A stretch of 32,849 nucleotides of DNA from CAADGU01 sp964581605 (GCA_964581605.1 CAZOPF010000064.1:1-32849); one strand, 5' to 3'. Positions 1 to 8,751 are shown, counted from the stretch's first letter. Numbers and translations: made by a program. Notes: generated by a model from the sequence alone, not told the origin.

Positions 1-60
1 GTACACGGCCGTCCACTCCACCGGCCACGCCAGTTCCCGTGCTAATAATTCATATGACAT
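1..60 (-). CDS. N-terminus of a divergent gene, cut by the window edge
   Basis: On the minus strand an ATG at 58-60 opens a reading frame that stays open to the window edge, giving about 20 residues that begin MSYELLARELAWPVEW. A weak purine-rich stretch (GAAGAA on the minus strand, near 70-75) precedes the ATG. The frame is divergent from the gene starting at 128, so bases 61-127 would be a shared promoter region. The fragment is too short for family assignment. Sixty open bases are weak evidence, so the call rests mainly on the gene-like start and layout. Confidence 0.4.
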   Translation of the reverse strand, partial: MSYELLARELAWPVEWTAVY

Positions 61-127
61 CAAATTACTTCTTCGGTATGATAACAGCATCGAATTTAGC
101 ATAAACGATTTTACCTGAGACCGTTAC

Positions 128-1447
128 ATGTTTCGCCAATTTCAATACTACAAATTATCCCGTCAAGAATACAAACAGGCACGCGGCACGGCACACAAGC
201 AACTATTAGTTGAAACCCGCCAGAAGGCACAATCGCTTTATCAGGAGAATTTGAATTATCATCGTAACGCCGAACAAGAGTTAAAACATTTGCAAGAAGC
301 CCAAAAGCAAGAATTGGAAGCGATTCTGGTACAGCACTTGCTGGAAAGTCGGCTGAACGAAATCAAGGGTATTGGCCCACAGCGTAAAGCGGCTATTATC
401 CAGGATGTTTTTCGAGGAAAATTAAGTGATCTGCAACAAGCATCCAAAATTCCAGGCATTACCACAACAATACAAGTGGAGATTAATCGTTGGGTGGCTC
501 ATTACCAACAAGAGTTGCCTCATTTGCTTGAACAGGATTTTTCCGGGAAATCAACAATTGAGGCCAGGTTCAAACCCAGGATTGCCCTCCAAGAACAAAT
601 ACTCCACGATACGGAAGCGAAAAATAGTTCTTTACAGGCGCGAATCAGGCGGATTGATGAAGAATTAAAATGGCTAAACAAGATTACAGTACGCACTTTT
701 TTACAAGCGTTGATAAGACCGGAGCAATCTGCGCCAGAGCTAGATAGATATTTGTGCGGTGTTTTTGCTGAGTGGGAACCTGTACCGGAATGGTTTCAGG
801 AAATTGTCTCATTTTCAAGTATGCCGGTTACGACCTTACAACCTGCGACATCAAAGCCCACATCAGTGACGCCGGCATCTCGGAAAACTGGTGAGCTAAT
901 TCATGGGGATTCACGGCCGTCCCAGCCAACCAATACTCTGCGCAAGGGTTTTGAACTGCTCATCATTATTGGGGCATTAAGTGGCGTTTGTTTTGTTTGT
1001 TTTTTCCTGATGATAATGATGGTTTCACGAGCAGATTCCAAAGCAACACCTACAACAGTTTTGCGGGTTAGTCCAACTGTCATTGCCACAAATACCAGGC
1101 GGTCATCCGCTACTCCACCCCCAACGGCAACACAAAGCTTTGCCACGGCAACTTTTCCACCTACGGCAACACCCACCACCATACCCACAACAACACCCAC
1201 AAGCACTCTTACGCCCAGTGCTACGGCCGTGCTGCTGCCTCAAGTGCGCGTGCTCATAGGGGCTGCCAACTTACGCGCTGGCCCCAACCAGGATGAGTCG
1301 GTTGTGGGGATTGCCCGCGCAGATGAAGTGCTTGTGGTGATAGATATGAATGAAGAGGGAACATGGTTGCTGGTGCAAACGATTGATGGTTTAGAAGGAT
1401 GGATTGGTAGCACGGTTGTTGAACCGATTGATAATGACACAAATTAA
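128..1447 (+). CDS. Helix-hairpin-helix / coiled-coil / transmembrane / SH3b protein
   Basis: 439 residues with an unusual order of parts. Residues 1-75 are charged and helical, probably coiled coil (many Gln, Glu, Lys). Residues 76-125 hold a helix-hairpin-helix-like segment with GIGPQRKAAI at 81-90 and a second turn, KIPGI, at 107-111. A further helical region runs to about 230. A single strong membrane segment lies at 275-299, followed by a Thr/Pro/Ala-rich linker (307-366) and a bacterial SH3 domain (about 371-434, with NLRAGP at 381-386 and EGWIG at 423-427). HhH units usually bind DNA and SH3b usually binds cell-wall material, so the predicted topology is cytoplasmic N-terminus and external C-terminus. 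The SNF2 ATPase follows after 11 bases, implying one operon. No clear Shine-Dalgarno lies before the ATG. The exact family is not recognised. Confidence 0.85.
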   Translation: MFRQFQYYKLSRQEYKQARGTAHKQLLVETRQKAQSLYQENLNYHRNAEQELKHLQEAQKQELEAILVQHLLESRLNEIKGIGPQRKAAIIQDVFRGKLSDLQQASKIPGITTTIQVEINRWVAHYQQELPHLLEQDFSGKSTIEARFKPRIALQEQILHDTEAKNSSLQARIRRIDEELKWLNKITVRTFLQALIRPEQSAPELDRYLCGVFAEWEPVPEWFQEIVSFSSMPVTTLQPATSKPTSVTPASRKTGELIHGDSRPSQPTNTLRKGFELLIIIGALSGVCFVCFFLMIMMVSRADSKATPTTVLRVSPTVIATNTRRSSATPPPTATQSFATATFPPTATPTTIPTTTPTSTLTPSATAVLLPQVRVLIGAANLRAGPNQDESVVGIARADEVLVVIDMNEEGTWLLVQTIDGLEGWIGSTVVEPIDNDTN

Positions 1448-1452
1448 AGGAG
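1446..1452 (+). promoter_or_regulatory. Ribosome binding site of the SNF2 gene
   Basis: AAAGGAG lies six bases before the ATG at 1459 and overlaps the stop region of the upstream gene. It fixes the start of the helicase gene and supports translation from a shared transcript. Confidence 0.75.
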
Positions 1453-1458
1453 AGCATA

Positions 1459-3969
1459 ATGTTTGACTGGCTGCGTAAACAAATCCGCCGTACAGAGCTT
1501 CATCCTCTGCCCTTAACATTTGTAATGGACCGCACTGATAGCGATCAACACATCGTCCAGGTATATAAGCATATCAACGGCCGTGACGAACCCGTTACCC
1601 ACATCGAAACCATCTGGCAATATGGGTATCAGGAAGAACAGGAAGGGGAGCAGGGCACAATTGCGTACCGAATCAACGAACAAGACCGACAAACTTTGTT
1701 GGCGCTGCGCAGCTTAAACCCTCGCATTGATGGTGACGGCCGTCTCGTTTTCCCCTTTGCTCCCCCTATGCTCAATTACCTTCGTACCAAAGATAACCTG
1801 GACGAAACAGAGAGTTCGGAAAAGCTACAGGTGAGTAGCAAACCGCCACAGCCAATAGCACAAGTTGATTACAACCCCGGTGTTGACCTGACGGTAGAAA
1901 TTGGCTATCAGGTAGAGGGAACAAAAGATGTCATTCGCCCAGAAAACCAACGAATCACGGCCGATGGCAATTACATGATTGTTGAAAACACATTTGTCCC
2001 TGTGCCAAAGAGCCAGAATACTACTATACAAGAGTGGCTAAAGTGGCCTAAACGAACCATCCCCTATCAGAATATTCCTGAGTTTTTTCAACGTGATCTC
2101 GTGCTGCTAAAAAAGGAGTTTACGGCTGTTCTGACTGATTTGGCCGCCCAAATTCGCATTGTGCAAACACCACTCACCCCAGTTATCAAGGTAGACACGG
2201 GAGAGCGCGGCTGGTTAGATTTTGACGTGAGTTATCAGGCAGGGGAATTCACCTTACCGCATAATCTGTTAGCCGAGCACAAAAATGAGCTATTTGCCCA
2301 GGTAGATGAGTACACCTGGGTAAAGAATGACCAGAAAACCGTGCAAAAAACCGAAAAACGGCTGCAAGAACTGGAAGCAGACCTGACCACTAAAGGTTAT
2401 CGTGCCCCCATTTCCCAATTTGCCTCGTTAGAAGATTTTATTCAAAACATTGGGGGCAAAGCCGAGTTGAGCGCCGCGTACCAGGCATTTTTGAGCCAGT
2501 TGACCGGCTTTCAAGCTAATGAAAATTTCCGCCTTTCCGCGGCCGCCGAGCAGCAATTGCAAAAGGCGGGAATCACGCTATATCCGTATCAACGCGCCGG
2601 CATCCACTGGCTAGACTGGCTTTTTAACAACCATCTGCACGGCCTTCTTGCCGATGACATGGGATTAGGCAAAACACTGCAATCCATTTCCCTCCTCCAC
2701 CGCGCTTATGAACAAACCAACAGCCGCCAACACAGTCTCATCCTGGCCCCAAAATCCGTCATCCATCATTGGAAACGTGAACTTGATCGCTTTTTCCCAA
2801 ACATCCGCACCTATGAATACCATGGCGCCTCCCGACGTAAGGATTATCTCAACGCAGTGGAACCCATCATCTTTATTTCCACTTACGAAACAATCACCAA
2901 TGACCTGGAAATACTCAAAACCATCCCGTTCTTTTACATCATCCTGGACGAAGCCACCCGCATCAAAAACCCTGAATCCAAACGTACCCAGGCTGTCAAA
3001 GCCCTAAACAGCGCCCATCGCCTGGCTCTCAGTGGCACGCCTGTTGAAAATCGCCCTGCTGAAATGTGGTCGCTGTTTGATTTTCTCATGCGCGGCCATT
3101 TAGGAAAATACGGTACCTTTCAGCGCGTTTTTGAAAATCCCATCACCACCGGTGATAAAAAAGCAGCAAATAAGCTGGGCCGACGTGTAAAACCGTTCAT
3201 GCTCCGCCGCACAAAAGAAAAGGTAGCCAAAGATTTGCCCGATAAAATCCTTATGGATGAATGGTGCGAATTGTCCCCAGAACAACGTCGACTTTACGGT
3301 GCGTTGCAGGACAAAACAAAACAAATCCGTGAATCTTTGCAACGCGGCGAATCGGTGAATTATGCTGCTACCATCTTGCCGGTACTCACGAAACTCAAAC
3401 AAATTTGTGACCATCCCGCGCTGGTGACAGAGCAAGATGAACCCCTTATGGGTCGGTCAGAAAAGTTTGATTGGATCGTGAGCAAAATTGAGGAAATTTG
3501 CCAGCAGCAAGAACAAGTAGTGGTATTCACACATTTCTTGGGAATGCTCAACCTGCTGGAAAAAGCCTTAATTTCAAAGAATACTGGCTATGTTCGCATT
3601 GACGGCAGTACAAACAACCCACAACAACTCATTGACAAGTTTAACAACAAACAAGCGTGTGTTGCCCTGTGTAGCATTAAAGCTACAAGTTATGGCATTA
3701 ACCTCACAGCCGCTAACCATGTTATTCATGCTGACCAATGGTGGAATCCGGCCACAAAAGAGCAGGCAACAGATCGTGTTTATCGCATCGGTCAGAAAAA
3801 GACCGTTTTGGTCTACACCATTATGGTCAGAGAAACTTTAGAAGAAAAAATTCAACTATTGCTGGAAAAGAAACGAGACATGACTCAGCAAATTGTAGAT
3901 GCTGTGGGTGAAGGTGATCGTATCTGGTCGCGTGAGGAGTTGCTTGAACTTTTACGGCCGTTAGACTAA
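1459..3969 (+). CDS. SNF2/RapA-type DEAD-like ATPase (helicase superfamily 2)
   Basis: 836 residues. The C-terminal half is a complete SNF2 motor: a Q-motif-like YPYQRAGIHWL (375-385), Walker A DDMGLGKT (399-406), motif Ia LILAPKSVIHHW (427-438), motif II DEAT (497-500, in place of the usual DEAH/DEAQ), motif III SGTPVENR (525-532), and motif VI QATDRVYRIGQ (769-779). Such proteins translocate on double-stranded DNA using ATP and remodel or displace bound proteins. Residues 1-370 are an uncharacterised extension with no nuclease or SWIM zinc motif that I can see. Bacterial SNF2 proteins appear in repair, transcription recycling (RapA) and defence islands. The tight coupling to the HhH/transmembrane gene suggests a membrane-tethered DNA-handling pair. 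The family is certain; the role is not. Confidence 0.95.
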   Translation: MFDWLRKQIRRTELHPLPLTFVMDRTDSDQHIVQVYKHINGRDEPVTHIETIWQYGYQEEQEGEQGTIAYRINEQDRQTLLALRSLNPRIDGDGRLVFPFAPPMLNYLRTKDNLDETESSEKLQVSSKPPQPIAQVDYNPGVDLTVEIGYQVEGTKDVIRPENQRITADGNYMIVENTFVPVPKSQNTTIQEWLKWPKRTIPYQNIPEFFQRDLVLLKKEFTAVLTDLAAQIRIVQTPLTPVIKVDTGERGWLDFDVSYQAGEFTLPHNLLAEHKNELFAQVDEYTWVKNDQKTVQKTEKRLQELEADLTTKGYRAPISQFASLEDFIQNIGGKAELSAAYQAFLSQLTGFQANENFRLSAAAEQQLQKAGITLYPYQRAGIHWLDWLFNNHLHGLLADDMGLGKTLQSISLLHRAYEQTNSRQHSLILAPKSVIHHWKRELDRFFPNIRTYEYHGASRRKDYLNAVEPIIFISTYETITNDLEILKTIPFFYIILDEATRIKNPESKRTQAVKALNSAHRLALSGTPVENRPAEMWSLFDFLMRGHLGKYGTFQRVFENPITTGDKKAANKLGRRVKPFMLRRTKEKVAKDLPDKILMDEWCELSPEQRRLYGALQDKTKQIRESLQRGESVNYAATILPVLTKLKQICDHPALVTEQDEPLMGRSEKFDWIVSKIEEICQQQEQVVVFTHFLGMLNLLEKALISKNTGYVRIDGSTNNPQQLIDKFNNKQACVALCSIKATSYGINLTAANHVIHADQWWNPATKEQATDRVYRIGQKKTVLVYTIMVRETLEEKIQLLLEKKRDMTQQIVDAVGEGDRIWSREELLELLRPLD

Positions 3970-4000
3970 AGTGTAGCTCAATGATCACCGGAGCGATGAG

Positions 4001-4303
4001 ATGACAGAATCAACAAAGTTTCCGACTACTTATCAAATGAATTTGGACAAGGCCGTGCAAATACTTCGGGAAGCTGGTTGCACAGAAATTTACCTTTTTG
4101 GCTCTCTGGCAACCGGCAACATTCACGCACAATCAGACATAGACCTGGCAGTGCGCGGCTGCCCTAAAAAAGATTTTTTTCGGATTTATGGGCAACTGCT
4201 TAGTCAAGTTGAATATCCGGTTGATCTTGTTGATCTCGATACACCAGAAGACATGTTTGCCCGTTTTCTGGTAGAAGAAGAGGAGCTGGTACAAATTGCC
4301 TGA
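4001..4303 (+). CDS. MNT-type minimal nucleotidyltransferase (MntA-like, orphan)
   Basis: 100 residues with the pol-beta nucleotidyltransferase signature: GSLATG at 35-40 followed by SDIDLAV at 45-51, the metal-binding Asp pair. GGAG lies seven bases before the ATG. MNT proteins are usually antitoxins that AMPylate a neighbouring HEPN ribonuclease toxin. No HEPN gene follows: the next 59 bases hold only a 16-codon open stretch, then a convergent gene. It is therefore an orphan antitoxin, a remnant of a HEPN/MNT pair, or a subunit for a partner elsewhere. It sits 31 bases after the SNF2 gene on the same strand, so it may be co-transcribed with it. Confidence 0.88.
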   Translation: MTESTKFPTTYQMNLDKAVQILREAGCTEIYLFGSLATGNIHAQSDIDLAVRGCPKKDFFRIYGQLLSQVEYPVDLVDLDTPEDMFARFLVEEEELVQIA

Positions 4304-4362
4304 TAAAACAGCCAACCTTCTTGCAGGCTATTTGAAGACCGCATGAAAGGCTGAGCGCCCAT

Positions 4363-7300
4363 TTATCCCCAGGCGCACAACGTTTCCAAATACGCGGCCG
4401 AGCCATCGCGGAGCCAGCCGTCGAGTTGGGCGACTTCTTTGAGCTGCTGCCCCCGCTGGCGGGGCACCACCAGGTAGTGGCATTTCAGTTCCGGCACGGC
4501 CGTCATGTCCCCCCACAACTTTTCAAACTGCGCCACCGGGAAGATGTCCTCCTGCCCCTTGCCCCACCGCTTTTTGACGTCTTTCAGGGTGATGTAGGTG
4601 GGCATCCGCGCCGCCATCTGGCGCACGGCCGTAGCCACCCGCGCCCCATCCGCCAGATCCGCCCGGCCCAGCCCAAACACAGCCAACAACTGGTCAATGT
4701 CCAGCCACATCGTGTTGGAGTTGTAGTAACTCAGGGCAAACTCAACCTCTTCGTGAGGGAGGGCCAGCCCTTCAATCAGGCGCACACGGCCGTCAATCCT
4801 TGCCAGCCCCCCGCCCCGATCCTCAATGCGCCGGGTGATCACCTCGGCCGTCAGCGCCGCGCCGGCGGCCAGATGTGCGCCCAATACGGCCGGGTCTACG
4901 TTGGCCCCCAATGTGTCAATGTTGTGAACCATGAGGGTGTGGAGCGACGGCCGTTCGTCTAGCAACTCTTTGAGCACCCCATTCAGCAGCAAATTGGGAA
5001 TCTCATACCAATGCCCCACCGGATGCAGACATTGGCGCGGCAAATTATCGGTGTAATCGCTGCCCTCGCCCATGCTCTGCGCCCAACCAATGAGCGCATT
5101 GTGCAGGCTCTCGCGCACCTTTTGCGCCTGCTCGTCGAGCAACTGCTGCGGCATCTCCTCCCAGGCAAAACGCAAATCGCGGGCCATGGGAATCAGCCGC
5201 AGCCCCACCGACCGCCCCGGCGACAGATACAACGGCCCTTCATAACCATAATTCCCTTCCGCCCCCAAAAAGTTGGCGATGGGATCATGCGTCAGGTAGC
5301 TGGTGGTGATGATGTGCGGCAACGCCACGCCCACCAACCGGCCGACCTGGCGGCTCTTAGCCAGATGTACCTCGATAAATGTGCGGTGACGGCCGTCCAG
5401 TTCCACAAATGGATTGAGCGCCTTCACCACGCCCGCGCCGTGTGTCCACCGGCTGCCCGCACCCCCGGCCAACGAGACCACCGCCACCGCCCCATCAGCC
5501 AACGCCTGTAATCCCAACTCCCGGAAATGGTCGGGCATCACCCCGGTCAAATCCTGCACATCGCCCGGTTGCACATCTTCAATCAGACTGCGCACCGGCA
5601 GCCGATTTTGCGCCAGGCCAATGCGCCCGGCGCGCAAATCACTGCGAATCTGCTCATGCTGGATGCGGTCAAAGCCATTTTCCGCCAGCAGCGTCTCCAG
5701 GCTTTTGCCCGTCTGCGCCCCCTCCACCACGCCGGGCAGCAACCGGTCAAACAACGCCTGCACCATGCCACCCAGTTCGGGCCGGGTGCGCGACGCAGCG
5801 GCAAACTGGTCTAATTCAGCGCGGCGAGCGGGTGGCAGTTCCCAGGCATCTTTGCGCAGCAGGGCGGGCACGGTTAGGGTGTAATAGTGGGGCGGCATAA
5901 GGGCGGCTTCACCCGCTAACCAATCCGCCCAGGTGCCGCGCTCGTTGATGGCAAAGTCATACACCACCGGCTCCATGGCAAAGGGCACGGCCGTTTCCAA
6001 CCCCCGTTTCGTCTCGCTCATAATCGTTTGCAGGCGATCTTGGGCTTCTGCTTTGCGGGCAGGCGCAAAGATGAACCCCATGCCACCGCCGGCCATGCCG
6101 CCTAACATCCAGAACCCCCAAAAATCAGCGCCAAATTCGGCCTGCACCCGGCGAATCAGTTCGTCGGTGTAGCGGTTGCCCGCCCAGGGGATGATGGTGC
6201 GGATGGGGCCGTGAAAGTTGCGATGGGTGGCCGCGCCGATGGCAGGCACATCCCCGGCCCGCAAAAGGGCGACGATTTCATCGTAAATGTGGATGGCGGC
6301 CTGACGGCCGTGCCACTCCGCCGCCGAACGCAGCAAATACTTCTCCGTCACCATCTCCAAAATGGGGCCGACGTCCTGGGCCATGCCGCCATGCACCAGT
6401 ACCAGACTCTCCTGTAATGCCTGGCGCGTGGCCGGGGACACTTCGTCCAGGGTGAGAATGTGATGCCCTGGCAGCAATCGCCCCCGGCTGATGCCCCATT
6501 CCGGGTCGCCGTCGGCCGCCCGTTCGCCGTGAATCATCTTCATGCCCGGCCAGACGCCGCCGGAATCCTGCCAGCCGCCGCCCGACCCGGCCAGCCATTC
6601 ACCCAAAATGGCCCGCGCCGCCACCAGCCGCCGCTCCGCTTCGCTGAGTTGGCCGGTTAATGATTGCGCCTGCCCGGTGGCCCGCATACAAACGGTGATC
6701 AGGCAGGCCAGCAGATTGGTGGATACGGCCAGCCGCGACCCCTTGGGGATGCCGTTGACGCTGCTGACCAGTTCGATGCCGCGCCCCGGCCCCGCCAGTT
6801 GCGCCAGCAGGTCGCCGAGCGGCTGCCCCGCCCCTTCCATGCCCGGCGGCACGATGCCAGCAGCAATGATGGCCGCTTTGAGCAACCCCAGGTAATCGCG
6901 GGCAAAGTCAAAAATTTCGTCGAGGGTGGTGATCACGGCCGTAGCCCCCAAATCCACACTCGTCAACCGAATCACCGGCTCATCAATGACGCGCAGATAA
7001 GCTTCTACTGGCGGACGAGGGATAGAGGAATCCATCCCTCGTACCGCCAGATCAATAGAAACATTGAGGACACGCGCACCTTCGGGGAAATCCATGCCCA
7101 GGAAGAAGATGTCGCTCCAGCCGGAATGGGTGAGGTCCATGCGCACCGGTGTGCTTTCACGCAGGATGGGAAAGAGGCCGCCGCTCGTCTGGCACAGTTC
7201 TGGGCGAATGCGCAGCGGGTGGTCGGCGGGGTGGCCGGTGCGGAACATCCACTGGTTGCCGCGCACGGTACGCACACTGCGCCGCACCTGGTCGGCCAAT

Positions 7301-7680
7301 GTCTGGAACCCGAGGCGATGATAGGCAGCAGCCAGGGCGCTGGCAATGGCGTCACTGGGGCCATCGGCCGTTTGCTGCGCCAGGAAGCTATCTATGGCCT
7401 CGGCAAAACGGCGGTTGAGCAAATGCTCGTAACCAGCGTAGGGGATGTACCCTTTGCTTGCCAACCCGGCCTTTTGCGGCAGGTGAAAGCGGTAAATGGC
7501 ATAGAGGAAAAAGAGGGCGCGCACTCGTTCGTACAGGTTGTCTTGTTCGCGGCGGAATTTGTCCAGCGCGGCACATTCGGCCATGAGTTCAGGCAGGGTG
7601 GCGGCGCGGCAAAAGTCGTCGAGGGAACGGTTGCGGGTGTGGGGGTCTACGGCCGTGATAATCTCAATCAATTTGCTCAT
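4363..7680 (-). CDS. Fucokinase-like GHMP kinase fused to a UDPGP-family nucleotidyltransferase
   Basis: 1105 residues joining two activities. The N-terminal 600 or so residues resemble L-fucokinase-type GHMP kinases: the phosphate loop region IPKGSRLAVSTN (311-322), GGGWQDSGGVWPGMK (367-381) typical of fucokinase-like members, and GGMAGGGMGFIFAP (527-540) as motif 3. The C-terminal part is of the UDP-glucose/UDP-HexNAc pyrophosphorylase family: SLAGGAGSRW (736-745) with Lys at 753, HNIDTLGANVDP (919-930), and YNSNTMWLDI (986-995), resembling the NTNN-W signature of UGPases. A single chain could phosphorylate a free sugar at C1 and transfer UMP or GMP to it. Bacteroides FKP joins the two functions in the opposite order. 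Arg replaces the usual Gly at 316 in the phosphate loop. The substrate is unknown. The methyltransferase gene lies 15 bases upstream on the same strand. Confidence 0.85.
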   Translation of the reverse strand: MSKLIEIITAVDPHTRNRSLDDFCRAATLPELMAECAALDKFRREQDNLYERVRALFFLYAIYRFHLPQKAGLASKGYIPYAGYEHLLNRRFAEAIDSFLAQQTADGPSDAIASALAAAYHRLGFQTLADQVRRSVRTVRGNQWMFRTGHPADHPLRIRPELCQTSGGLFPILRESTPVRMDLTHSGWSDIFFLGMDFPEGARVLNVSIDLAVRGMDSSIPRPPVEAYLRVIDEPVIRLTSVDLGATAVITTLDEIFDFARDYLGLLKAAIIAAGIVPPGMEGAGQPLGDLLAQLAGPGRGIELVSSVNGIPKGSRLAVSTNLLACLITVCMRATGQAQSLTGQLSEAERRLVAARAILGEWLAGSGGGWQDSGGVWPGMKMIHGERAADGDPEWGISRGRLLPGHHILTLDEVSPATRQALQESLVLVHGGMAQDVGPILEMVTEKYLLRSAAEWHGRQAAIHIYDEIVALLRAGDVPAIGAATHRNFHGPIRTIIPWAGNRYTDELIRRVQAEFGADFWGFWMLGGMAGGGMGFIFAPARKAEAQDRLQTIMSETKRGLETAVPFAMEPVVYDFAINERGTWADWLAGEAALMPPHYYTLTVPALLRKDAWELPPARRAELDQFAAASRTRPELGGMVQALFDRLLPGVVEGAQTGKSLETLLAENGFDRIQHEQIRSDLRAGRIGLAQNRLPVRSLIEDVQPGDVQDLTGVMPDHFRELGLQALADGAVAVVSLAGGAGSRWTHGAGVVKALNPFVELDGRHRTFIEVHLAKSRQVGRLVGVALPHIITTSYLTHDPIANFLGAEGNYGYEGPLYLSPGRSVGLRLIPMARDLRFAWEEMPQQLLDEQAQKVRESLHNALIGWAQSMGEGSDYTDNLPRQCLHPVGHWYEIPNLLLNGVLKELLDERPSLHTLMVHNIDTLGANVDPAVLGAHLAAGAALTAEVITRRIEDRGGGLARIDGRVRLIEGLALPHEEVEFALSYYNSNTMWLDIDQLLAVFGLGRADLADGARVATAVRQMAARMPTYITLKDVKKRWGKGQEDIFPVAQFEKLWGDMTAVPELKCHYLVVPRQRGQQLKEVAQLDGWLRDGSAAYLETLCAWG

Positions 7681-7695
7681 AGGGTTTTGGGATTT

Positions 7696-8751
7696 TTAGA
7701 ACGGGATAGGGAGTTGAACGGAGATGTCAAATAATTCTTCATGCGCAAACACGCTGTCAGTGGCAAAGCCGGGTTTGATCAACAATGATTCGTCCATTGG
7801 CTTGCGCAAATCTTCGGTAGGGCCAACGTGGTAATAATGAGAGGTTACACGTTCAATGGTATGAGGCCAATATCGTGGAATATGTTCATTAACGCGGTAC
7901 TGATTCTCTTTCCAGAGGGAGATGGCAAAACCGCCTGGGAGTGTTCGTACCGTTTGCGCCAGATCGATGGCATCTTGCTCCGACCATTGGTTGTAGTAAT
8001 CGGTGTGACGGCCGTAATAAGGAGGATCCAGATAAACAAAATCTTCGGCGGTGGCATCAGCCAGAGCAGCACGCCAATCCTGTACACAAAATGCCCACTC
8101 TTTTCCCTGCATAATACCTTGAATGACCTTTACCTGGTTGACAATTTTGGTGATATAGGCAGGCTGGAAACGATCAGGTTTGCGGCAAAAAGGGACATTG
8201 AATTCGCCCTGTTGATTGAAACGCATCATGCCGTTGAAGCAGGCACGGCTTAAGAATAGGAAATCGAGGGGGTCGCTTTCGGCATTGAACCGTTCACGGA
8301 CGGTGTAGTAGTAGCTCTGGCTATCGCTACGGCCGTTTGCCCGCAGCCGTTCTCCTTCACACTGTAGATGTTGTTTGGCGATGAGGGGGGTGATACGGCC
8401 GTCATAAATTCCCTGGTAGAAGTTGATAATGTGTGGATTGATATCGCTCACGATGGCTCGTTGGGGGCGCACGTTAAAGAGAACGACACCGGAACCAAGA
8501 AATGGCTCAATCCAACGGCCGTGACCGTCCCAAACCACATTTCCCATGATAAATGGCACTAATTTGGTCTTTATCCCCTGGCATTTAAGGGGAGGAACAA
8601 TGACAGTCTCAGGTGTTCGGGGGAGCTTCATTGTGCCAGACCTTTGTACGCCATAGTTGACAACCCAATCCCCATGCTGAGTAGAAATAGCATCGTTGAA
8701 GAAACGGGCTTCTATTTGCAGAGCGGCCAAAAATTCAAATTTGTCCAACAA
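7696..8751 (-). CDS. D12-class DNA adenine-N6 methyltransferase (Dam/DpnM-like)
   Basis: The frame opens with TTG at 8751 (351 residues). An in-frame ATG at 8631 would give 311 residues and begins close to where D12 enzymes normally start. Residue numbers below are from the TTG. KCQGIKTKLVPF (56-67) matches the N-terminal AdoMet-binding segment, EPFLGSGVV (82-90) is motif I, SDINPHIINFY (102-112) follows it, FNGMMRFNQQGEFNVPF (172-188) is the conserved central block, and DPPYYGRHTDYY (242-253) holds the catalytic DPPY. It methylates adenine in a short target, GATC-like in the best known members. No restriction endonuclease gene is adjacent, so it looks like an orphan or regulatory methylase. 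The extra 40 N-terminal residues may be an artefact of the TTG start or a remnant of an upstream gene. Confidence 0.88.
   Translation of the reverse strand: MLDKFEFLAALQIEARFFNDAISTQHGDWVVNYGVQRSGTMKLPRTPETVIVPPLKCQGIKTKLVPFIMGNVVWDGHGRWIEPFLGSGVVLFNVRPQRAIVSDINPHIINFYQGIYDGRITPLIAKQHLQCEGERLRANGRSDSQSYYYTVRERFNAESDPLDFLFLSRACFNGMMRFNQQGEFNVPFCRKPDRFQPAYITKIVNQVKVIQGIMQGKEWAFCVQDWRAALADATAEDFVYLDPPYYGRHTDYYNQWSEQDAIDLAQTVRTLPGGFAISLWKENQYRVNEHIPRYWPHTIERVTSHYYHVGPTEDLRKPMDESLLIKPGFATDSVFAHEELFDISVQLPIPF

Noticed and set aside
1060..1230. ACA/CCC-rich tandem-like stretch considered as a CRISPR or minisatellite
   Set aside because: It encodes the Thr/Pro-rich linker after the membrane segment; no regular repeat-spacer pattern.
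4296..4346. TTG-initiated 16-codon frame overlapping the end of the MNT gene, considered as a stump of a HEPN toxin
   Set aside because: Too short to compare with HEPN proteins. AGGAG lies upstream, but the peptide has no diagnostic residue.
6664..7734. Plus-strand open frame of 356 codons opposite the kinase-UDPGP fusion
   Set aside because: Overlaps a gene with clear motifs on the other strand and has no recognisable domain.
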